Made by a program: the position numbers and the translations under genes
From: DASWNP01 sp035537095
GTDB taxonomy: Bacteria; Acidobacteriota; Blastocatellia; Pyrinomonadales; Pyrinomonadaceae
Assembly: GCA_035537095.1 (NCBI GenBank)
Contig: DATLMV010000137.1
Span: forward strand, 1-19,267
Direction of reading: 5' to 3'
Length of the DNA stretch: 19,267 nt
The notes under the pieces: model-generated
What the model was told of the DNA's origin: nothing
The model's database searches: none
What the model saw: the letters and a program-made list of their open reading frames with translations, nothing else
Shown: positions 13,924-19,267 of the stretch, in pieces
Layout: every line of letters starts with the position of its first letter
Position numbering within the stretch: position 1 is the stretch's first letter

Positions 13924-14292
13924 TCAGGCGGGGAGATGTCTGGAGAGCATGGAGTTGAGCGCGTCGGCGTCGAAGGGCTTGGTCATAAAGTCCGTGCAGC
14001 CCGCGAGGATGGCCTTGCCGCGCCATTCCCATTGGTTGTGCGCGGTGCACGCGATAATCGGGATGGCACGCATCTCCGGCTGCTCGCGGATGCGTCGCGT
14101 CGCCTGACAGCCGTCGAGGACGGGCAGACTCATGTCCATCAGAATCGCGTCCGGATGATCGCGCCGCGCGACCTCGACCGCGACCAGCCCGTTGTCCGCC
14201 TCCAACACCTGATAACCGCGCACCTGCAACATCAGCCTGAACAACTCGCGCGTATCTTTCGTGTCTTCGACGATCAGAATCGTGTATCTCAT
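13924..14292 (-). CDS. single-domain response regulator (CheY/DivK-like receiver)
   Basis: The 122-aa protein is one receiver domain. It starts at the ATG giving MRYTILIVED; an upstream in-frame extension to 14448 lacks domain-like sequence. The acidic pocket is E9/D10, the phosphoacceptor D53 (in LMDMSLPVLDG), the switch Thr T83 (ACTAHN) and the conserved K105 (MTKPFD). No output domain follows, so it must act by protein contact, as in chemotaxis, cell-cycle or phosphorelay proteins. The DPxLPxxDG-type loop and the LAGCTDFMTKPF motif resemble receivers split from hybrid kinases. No kinase lies in the window. A weak AAGG lies about 12 bases before the ATG. Confidence 0.92.
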   Translation of the reverse strand: MRYTILIVEDTKDTRELFRLMLQVRGYQVLEADNGLVAVEVARRDHPDAILMDMSLPVLDGCQATRRIREQPEMRAIPIIACTAHNQWEWRGKAILAGCTDFMTKPFDADALNSMLSRHLPA

Positions 14293-14786
14293 CCGACGGT
14301 TGTTTCCTTGTGAAACCATAACTCCATGCTTTCCCTTGTTCGCCTCAGACGCGACGCCGGAGCGACTCTCCGCGCCGAAATCTTCAACGCCGGAGACGCT
14401 CCTGACTCCGGCTCCGGACGGACTCGCGCAGACATCTCTAGGATGCATCTCCGGCGGATGCGCGCCGCCCGACTTTCAAACTTTAAAGGGGGATCACTAA
14501 CGGGGTGATTCATTGTTGCCCTTAATTGGATGAAGTGTCAAATGTCGGAGCGAGGGGCGCACGCGCGGGATGCTTTCGCGACGCTTTCGCGACCTTTTAA
14601 AGCCTCTTTTTCAACACTCAAGGCTGTCGGGAAAGTGTGCGGACATGCTATTGTTTGGTTGAAACTTGGTTGAAGGAACGGGAGCATCCGAGGCGTGGAC
14701 GAGGCGCGTGCGGCGCGAGACGAACCGGCGCGTGCGTTCATTTTGCGAGAGGCTAAACTCGCGGGCTGACTCCCGCGTCCGCACGT
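14293..14786. other. 494-bp divergent intergenic region
   Basis: This lies between the start of the response regulator gene (minus) and the phosphodiesterase gene (plus), so it should carry promoters for both. Visible structure: a tandem 11-bp repeat GCTTTCGCGAC at 14572-14582 and 14583-14593; two TTGGTTGAA copies at 14655-14663 and 14666-14674, exactly 11 bp apart; and a small dyad ATCAC/GTGAT at 14493-14509. The short open frames here have no ribosome sites or recognisable products. Confidence 0.5.
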
Positions 14787-15704
14787 ATGCTCAAGAAACT
14801 TTTTATCGTCCTGCTCTCTGGTCTCGTCGTCCTCGGTGCGGTCTTCGGCTACATTGGCTACATGCTTAAAACAACTCCTGCGACTCCGCCCGCTCCCACA
14901 CATCCATACTTCGCAGAACTGCCGCGCCGCCTGCTCGTCATCGCGCATCGCGGCGGCGCGGGGCTGTGGCCCGAAAACACGCTCTACGCTTTCGAGCGGG
15001 CAGCCGCGTTGGGCGTTGACGTGTTGGAGATGGACGTGCACACGACCGCAGACGGCGTGCTCGTCGTCATGCACGACAGCACGGTCGAGCGCACGACCGA
15101 CGGCGCGGGCGCGATTCGACAGATGACGCTCGCCGAGTTGAAACGTCTCGACGCAGGTTATCGTTGGACGCCCGACGCGGGCCAAACCTTCCCCCTGCGC
15201 GGCAAGGGTCTCAGCGTCCCCACGCTCGCCGAAGTCTTCGACGCCTTCCCCGGCATCCGCTTCAACATCGAACCCAAACAGCAGGAGCCGTCGCTCACGC
15301 CCGCCCTCTGCCGCATGATTCGCGAGCGCGGATTGGTTAACCGAGTGCTCATCGGTTCGTTTACATCGGGAGTGCTCGAAGAGTTCCGGCGGGAGTGCGC
15401 GGAGGTCGCCACTTCCGCGAGCACGTCCGAGGTGGCGGCCTTCATGGCGATGAACACAGCGCACGTCGGCGGCGCGCGGCAACTCGCCGCCAGAGCCCTG
15501 CAAGTGCCGGAATACGCCGGAGGCGTCCACGTCCTGACAAAAAATTTCGTTGACGCCGCACACGCGCGCAATCTTCAAGTCCACGCATGGACGATCAACC
15601 AGCCCGAACACATGCAACGCATCATCGCCCTCGGCGTTGACGGCATCATGACCGACTACCCCGACCGCCTGCTCACCCTCCTCTCCAACCAACCCGCGCC
15701 CTGA
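14787..15704 (+). CDS. glycerophosphodiester phosphodiesterase, membrane-anchored
   Basis: The 305-aa enzyme matches the GDPD family (TIM-barrel), which cleaves glycerophosphodiesters to glycerol-3-phosphate and an alcohol. Residues 5-27 form a hydrophobic signal anchor, so the catalytic domain is outside the cytoplasm. Motifs in order: IAHRGG (52-57) with catalytic H54 and R55; PENT (62-65) with metal ligand E63; EMDVHTTADG (81-90) with E81 and D83; MHDSTVERTTDGAG (95-108) with the second catalytic H96; and FNIEPK (159-164) with E162. The end carries the expected VHAWTINQPEHM and DGIMTDYPDRL strands. All key residues are present. It stands alone, with a divergent regulator upstream and a convergent DinB-like gene downstream. 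Confidence 0.93.
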   Translation: MLKKLFIVLLSGLVVLGAVFGYIGYMLKTTPATPPAPTHPYFAELPRRLLVIAHRGGAGLWPENTLYAFERAAALGVDVLEMDVHTTADGVLVVMHDSTVERTTDGAGAIRQMTLAELKRLDAGYRWTPDAGQTFPLRGKGLSVPTLAEVFDAFPGIRFNIEPKQQEPSLTPALCRMIRERGLVNRVLIGSFTSGVLEEFRRECAEVATSASTSEVAAFMAMNTAHVGGARQLAARALQVPEYAGGVHVLTKNFVDAAHARNLQVHAWTINQPEHMQRIIALGVDGIMTDYPDRLLTLLSNQPAP

Positions 15705-15805
15705 GCCTCCCGAGACACGCAACGAGTCCGATAACGACGACACTTTTCATCGTTCGCCGACGCGGTCGCATGTTGTCTCCCTTGTCGTCTCTTTCCTGCC
15801 CGTCT

Positions 15806-16357
15806 TCAACTCGACAGGTAGCGGGTGCGTAGAATCTCTGTGTGATGCAGTTCGTGACCGGCGATGATGTAGGCGAGGGCGCGGACGCTGACGGGGCTGT
15901 CGTTGGCCTTGCCGGTGCGCGTCCATGCTTCCGCGTCCAGATGCTTGAAGAGAAAGATGCTCGCGCGCCTGACGCTCTCGAACTCGGCGGCGAGACTCTC
16001 AAAGGTGCAGGCGTCGAACGAAGCGTTGCGGATGTAGTCGTCCTGCTCGTAACCGGGGAGCGGCGTCGCGTCGCCGCGCGCGAAGCGCAGCGCGCGATAG
16101 GCGAAGATTCGCTCGGTGTCAATCATGTGCCCGACCAGTTCCTTGATGCTCCATTTGCCGGGCGCATAACGCGTCGTGGCCTGCGCGTCGGAGATGTCTG
16201 CGAACGTGGCTAAAGTTCGTTTCAGTTGTTCGCTCAAAATCGTGAGCAGGTCGCCGTCCGGCACGAGCGAGGTATAACGCTCGTAGTAAGGATCATACTC
16301 CGAAGCTTCCGGCCTGTTTGTCTTCTCGGTCGTCATGCTTGTCTTCTCGGTTGTCAT
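15806..16357 (-). CDS. DinB-like (DinB_2 superfamily) protein
   Basis: The 183-aa protein fits the DinB/YfiT four-helix-bundle superfamily of putative metal-dependent enzymes, which includes thiol transferases. The metal-binding histidines are H77 (in ELVGHMIDTERIF), H168 and H172 (in AGHELHHTEIL). Other family signatures are KWSIKELVGHM and a bulky helix bundle (PGYEQDDYIRNASF). The N-terminus holds a tandem 21-bp repeat that duplicates the start codon and six following codons: MTTEKTS then MTTEKTN. Translation could begin at 16357 or 16336. An AGGTGAGGA lies about 14 bases before the first ATG. The gene stands alone and faces the GDPD gene. Confidence 0.88.
   Translation of the reverse strand: MTTEKTSMTTEKTNRPEASEYDPYYERYTSLVPDGDLLTILSEQLKRTLATFADISDAQATTRYAPGKWSIKELVGHMIDTERIFAYRALRFARGDATPLPGYEQDDYIRNASFDACTFESLAAEFESVRRASIFLFKHLDAEAWTRTGKANDSPVSVRALAYIIAGHELHHTEILRTRYLSS
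16316..16357 (-). repeat. 21-bp tandem duplication covering a start codon
   Basis: Two copies, 16316-16336 and 16337-16357, agree at 19 of 21 bases. Each contains one ATG in the DinB-like reading frame. Confidence 0.85.
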
Positions 16358-16474
16358 GCGTTTTATTTATCCTCACCTTCATTTATCAGATTTTATCGGA
16401 CGCACGCCGCCCGCAGCTTTGCTTCCCATTGTGTGCGCTCGATTATCCTCATTCGTCAAAGCACGTCGCAAGAC

Positions 16475-16482
16475 TAGAAACA
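16475..16482. repeat. target site duplication, left copy
   Basis: TAGAAACA lies directly outside the left inverted repeat of the IS and is repeated exactly at 17419-17426. A following A in both flanks makes 9 bp possible. IS982 members are known to make short target duplications of this order. Confidence 0.8.
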
Positions 16483-16502
16483 ATGCGAATCAAGCGTAGA
16501 AA
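16483..16502. repeat. IS terminal inverted repeat, left
   Basis: It matches the reverse complement of 17399-17418 at 19 of 20 bases; the one difference is at base 13. It contains the transposase stop codon. Confidence 0.85.
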
Positions 16503-17362
16503 GTTAGCAACAAACAGGCGACGGCGAGTTTGCCGTCGCAATGCGCTAACAGTCCATTAGTTGAACGCACCCTTGATGCGTTCTGCAAGCCTGTTCTTTG
16601 AATCATCCAACCGAAGAGACTCTCCAGCGGTTGGCGGATGCTGGAAACAAACCGACTGAGCAGAGTCGGGATATTCGTCTCCGGCTCGTTTCTTCGACGC
16701 TTGTAGGGTGTCAGCAAATGAGTTCCGCGCATCGCCAGAACCGCTTTCGTCTCAGTATCAGCGTAAGCCTTATCAGCGAAGAGGCCGTAAACGCCAAGCG
16801 TCGGATTGAGTTCGCGCAATGCTGAGAGGTCGTGTTGCGAGGCGCGCGTTAGGGCCAAGCGTTCCGGCAACGGCAACAGCTTCGAGCGGCGGGCGGCAAT
16901 CAAATGCAGCTTGATGCCGCTGTAATGAATCTGCTTGGTCGCACAAAAGCCAGTATCTGCCAGTTCACGAGCCACGCGCGCCCGATTAGCACGCGTCCCC
17001 ATCGCGAGCATGATTGGCAGGCTATCGATCAGACGGTCTGCGGTCTCTGTGACGCGCTGACCTGCACTGGTCAACTGCTGATGGATAAGCAACTCGAAAG
17101 CCGGAATGAGTTCATTGACTCGTCGGTTGAAAGCTTGATAACTGGGCAAGGCAGGAAACCACTCGCGCCAATGACCCGCGACATAATCGTAGATGCGGCG
17201 GTGTGTGGTGTGACCTTGCAGATGCCCGAAGATGTACATCGTTAGCAGTTCTTCGTCCGTAAAAGTGGGCTTGAAGTTACTCAAGCGTTGATGTTTCAAG
17301 ACCGCTTCAGTATCGTAGAGGCGGCAGATTAAGAGGTAGAGGGTGATAAGTTTGTTTTCCAC
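16490..17362 (-). CDS. IS982-like DDE transposase
   Basis: The 290-aa protein has the length and layout of IS982-type transposases. The N-terminal part (about 1-95) is the conserved helical region with FTDEELLTMYIFGHLQGH and a YDYVAGHWREWFPALPSYQAFNRR motif. The acidic triad is D113 (LIDSLPI), D197 (FADKAYAD) and E247 (RQPLESLFGWM). The start is GTG at 17362, with a weak ribosome site lying inside a possible hairpin (GATAAG...CTTATC around 17345-17376) that could limit translation. No stop or frameshift is seen, so it is probably active. Confidence 0.87.
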   Translation of the reverse strand: MENKLITLYLLICRLYDTEAVLKHQRLSNFKPTFTDEELLTMYIFGHLQGHTTHRRIYDYVAGHWREWFPALPSYQAFNRRVNELIPAFELLIHQQLTSAGQRVTETADRLIDSLPIMLAMGTRANRARVARELADTGFCATKQIHYSGIKLHLIAARRSKLLPLPERLALTRASQHDLSALRELNPTLGVYGLFADKAYADTETKAVLAMRGTHLLTPYKRRRNEPETNIPTLLSRFVSSIRQPLESLFGWMIQRTGLQNASRVRSTNGLLAHCDGKLAVACLLLTFYA

Positions 17363-17398
17363 AAACTCAATCTTATCAACCGAGCCGCTTATCTGCCT

Positions 17399-17418
17399 TT
17401 TCTACTCTTGATTCGCAT
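17399..17418. repeat. IS terminal inverted repeat, right
   Basis: This is the partner of 16483-16502 and lies upstream of the transposase start. Confidence 0.85.
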
Positions 17419-17426
17419 TAGAAACA
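17419..17426. repeat. target site duplication, right copy
   Basis: TAGAAACA is identical to the left copy at 16475-16482. Confidence 0.8.
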
Positions 17427-17521
17427 ATTTTTCAATATCATTTCACAGCAGCACGCAGAGATAAGCGACAGATAAAACGGATGATAAATAAACTTTTGCC
17501 TTTTAACTTTTTCCCTCTGCC

Positions 17522-18472
17522 TCAATCGCGCCCGCCTCCGGTGAGGAACAGCGCGAGGGCCGCGCCGAGTATTGACCATGCGACGAGCGTGACCCAGAGC
17601 GGCACGCGTCGGGCGGCGCGTTTGACGGTGCGGATGCCTTCGTCGAGTCCCTGCGCTTCGACCGCATGTTGCAGACGCCGGATGTCGCCCGTCACGTAGA
17701 TGCAGGCGGCGACGGCGGGCAGCAACGCGAGCAGGTGGAGCGAGCTTGTTTGACGACCGGAAAAGAGGCGGATGAGCAGCGCGAGGACGCCGACCGCGCC
17801 CGCGAGCGTCATCCAGAACGCGAGCGTGATGCCGCGCCGCAGCCCGAGCGTGACGACCGTCGTCTCGATACCGGCGGCGAGGTCTTCCGGGTAGTCTTCG
17901 GCGGTGTTGACGAGGATCACGCCCATCTGAAGCGTCCCGTAGGCGGCGGCGAAGAGCAGCACGGTGAGCGTCGGGAACGAGCCGACGAGCGTGGCGACGA
18001 AGAGCATCGGCCCGACGAAGATGATCAGCCAGAGGCAGACGAGTTGCGCGAGGCCGCGCCGCTTGAGTCGCAAGGGTTCGACCGAGTAGGCCGCGCCGAG
18101 CGCGAGCCCGACGGCGACGAGCGCAAACAGTTGCCAGCGATTGAGTCGCCAAGAGAGATGCGCCGCGAAGGCGAGCGCGAGGAACGCCGTCGCATAGACC
18201 TGAAAGGTGACGAAGCGGACGCCGAGGCCATAGACGGCTTCGGAAAGATGCGGTTTGTAGACGGCGTCGAGGTCGCGGTCGGCGAGACAGTTGACGATGT
18301 CTCCGAAGGCGAAGAGAAGGAAAAATATCAGCACGCCTTCCCAGAAATACGAAGTCCGCAAGAATGTCGCGTCCGTCAACATCAAGAGCAGCGGAATCGC
18401 CAGAATGGGAATCTCCGCGATGCGAAATTCGACGCGGCGGATTCGCAGCATGTATTTGAGATAACGCAGCAT
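17522..18472 (-). CDS. UbiA-family membrane prenyltransferase
   Basis: The 316-aa polytopic membrane protein carries both metal/diphosphate motifs of the UbiA superfamily. These are N61-x3-D65-x3-D69 (NCLADRDLDAVYKPHLSEAV) and N189-x3-D193-x3-D197 (NTAEDYPED). The internal YSVEPLRLKRRG (129-140) is also typical. Eight or nine hydrophobic segments can be traced. UbiA enzymes join an isoprenoid diphosphate to an aromatic or other acceptor in quinone, chlorophyll, heme O, lipid and natural-product pathways; the substrate here cannot be told. The ATG at 18472 lies 18 bases after the stop of the PvcB-like gene, so the two form an operon, which hints at specialised metabolism rather than quinone synthesis. 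Confidence 0.9.
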   Translation of the reverse strand: MLRYLKYMLRIRRVEFRIAEIPILAIPLLLMLTDATFLRTSYFWEGVLIFFLLFAFGDIVNCLADRDLDAVYKPHLSEAVYGLGVRFVTFQVYATAFLALAFAAHLSWRLNRWQLFALVAVGLALGAAYSVEPLRLKRRGLAQLVCLWLIIFVGPMLFVATLVGSFPTLTVLLFAAAYGTLQMGVILVNTAEDYPEDLAAGIETTVVTLGLRRGITLAFWMTLAGAVGVLALLIRLFSGRQTSSLHLLALLPAVAACIYVTGDIRRLQHAVEAQGLDEGIRTVKRAARRVPLWVTLVAWSILGAALALFLTGGGRD

Positions 18473-18490
18473 CGAAGTTCTATTATCGTC

Positions 18491-19267
18491 CTACAGGATA
18501 TTGACGCGACGAATCAAGCGGCTCTGTGGCCGCGACGCATCCTGCGCGAAGGCGCGTCGCCCGTGCAGCAGCGCGTGATTATCCGCGATCAGGATGTCGC
18601 CACCCGTCCACTCGTGCCGGTAACAGAAGCGCGCGTCGTTGAGCGTCTCGTGCAACTCTTTGAGGAAGCCTTGCTGTTCACTCTCCGCCAACCCTTCGAT
18701 GCGGAGCGTGACCGGATTCAAATCCGCGACCGGCTCGGCGAAACGCATCAACGCTTCGCCGCTCAAGGGATGGCGCGCGACGAGCGGCGAGGTGAACGTG
18801 CCGCCGTAGTGCGCGATTTTTTCGGTCGTGTAGGTGATGCGGATGCGCTGCCAGAGTGCGCGCTGTTGCGCCGTCGCCTGACGAAGAATCAGCGTCGTAT
18901 CCGTGAAAAGGGTCTCGCCGCCCGTGCCGCGCGGGGGTGCGATTTCGCATTGGAAGAAGATATAACGCGGGACGCGCCCCGCAAACGCGCCGTCCCAATG
19001 AAAAGGCACGGCGCGATTCGTGAAGAGATAATTCTGCGCGTCCGTGTGGACGCGCAGTTCGTTGACCGTTCCGAAATCCCATTCGAGCAGTTCGCCCAAA
19101 CCGCGACAGAAATCGGGCAGCGCGTCGCACGCGAGCGCGTCGAACCCGCGCAGGACGACGACGCGATGCGCGTCAACCATCCGTCGGAGTTCCCGCGCCT
19201 CAATCGAGCGCATCTCGTCTCCCGGACGCTTCGCCGTCAACAGCAACCCGAAGGGCGCGAGCGGCCT
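18491..19267 (-). CDS. PvcB-like TauD/TfdA Fe(II)/2-oxoglutarate oxygenase (5' end outside window)
   Basis: A TTG at 19246 could open a 251-aa protein. The frame stays open to the window edge, and the extra residues (RPLAPFG) read as the normal family start, so the gene probably continues beyond 19267. Counted from that TTG, the iron site is H83-x-D85 (in VPFHWDGAF) with distal H228 (in ADNHALLHGRRAF), and a 2-oxoglutarate-binding Arg follows (R239 or R243). The pattern of FGLLL, RPG, VVLRGF, WDFG, VPFHWDG, FFQCEIAPP, GGETLFTDT and LHGRRAF resembles PvcB as I remember it. PvcB-type enzymes act with an isonitrile synthase (PvcA) to make vinyl isonitriles or related products. A general TauD-like enzyme or the C-terminal half of a fused isonitrile synthase is also possible. 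UbiA follows in the same operon. Confidence 0.87.
   Translation of the reverse strand, partial: RPLAPFGLLLTAKRPGDEMRSIEARELRRMVDAHRVVVLRGFDALACDALPDFCRGLGELLEWDFGTVNELRVHTDAQNYLFTNRAVPFHWDGAFAGRVPRYIFFQCEIAPPRGTGGETLFTDTTLILRQATAQQRALWQRIRITYTTEKIAHYGGTFTSPLVARHPLSGEALMRFAEPVADLNPVTLRIEGLAESEQQGFLKELHETLNDARFCYRHEWTGGDILIADNHALLHGRRAFAQDASRPQSRLIRRVNIL

Larger units (their letters stand above)
16483..17418 (-). mobile_element. IS982-family-like insertion sequence, intact
   Basis: The element is 936 bp. It is bounded by 20-bp terminal inverted repeats (16483-16502 and 17399-17418, 19 of 20 matching, outer end ATGCGAATCAAG) and an 8-bp target duplication. One transposase gene fills it, and its stop codon lies inside the left repeat. 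The almost identical ends and uninterrupted gene suggest recent insertion between the DinB-like and UbiA genes, where it breaks no visible gene. Confidence 0.88.

Noticed and set aside
13739..14050. N-terminal extension of the second sigma factor to 310 residues
   Set aside because: The extension is Arg/His-rich with no domain, while GGAG lies 5 bases before the ATG at 13738.

Overview
The window is GC-rich bacterial chromosome with dense genes on both strands. The ECF sigma/anti-sigma/HEAT operon, the Arg/Ala/Asp-rich codon use and the protein mix suggest a soil-type Acidobacteriota, possibly class Blastocatellia. This is an inference; no rRNA or marker gene is present. No tRNA, rRNA or CRISPR array was seen.

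Layout. 1-1014: a protein-poor repeat region that reads as the tail of an integron cassette array. Three attC-like sites of 102-103 bp share a stem with compensatory changes, and they bound mini-cassettes of 185, 193 and 278 bp. 1579-2193: a secreted protein ending in a ten-cysteine tail, followed by a strong terminator. 2456-5002: a tight three-gene operon of an Asp/Ser-rich small protein, a JmjC/cupin_4 oxygenase-like protein and a sucrase/ferredoxin-like protein. It looks like a protein- or peptide-modification unit, and the oxygenase has Gln where the first iron-binding His is expected. 5190-10410: an ECF sigma factor, a zinc-finger membrane anti-sigma factor and two exported HEAT-repeat proteins with a recurring AIHWLGQ motif. 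10626-12371: a lipoprotein fusing an M23 endopeptidase to a YkuD L,D-transpeptidase, then a DUF1905/YdeI protein.

A large hairpin separates these from minus-strand genes: an unknown 156-aa protein, a second ECF sigma factor and a single-domain response regulator (12570-14292). A plus-strand glycerophosphodiester phosphodiesterase follows (14787-15704), then a minus-strand DinB-like protein (15806-16357) and an intact IS982-type element with terminal inverted repeats and an 8-bp target duplication (16483-17418). At the right edge a UbiA prenyltransferase lies just downstream of a PvcB-like Fe(II)/2-oxoglutarate oxygenase that runs off the window. This pair suggests an isonitrile-type biosynthetic locus continuing outside.

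The leads most worth following are the integron-like array, the acidic protein/JmjC/Suc_Fer operon and the PvcB-like/UbiA pair. All functions are read from sequence motifs by eye; no search was run.
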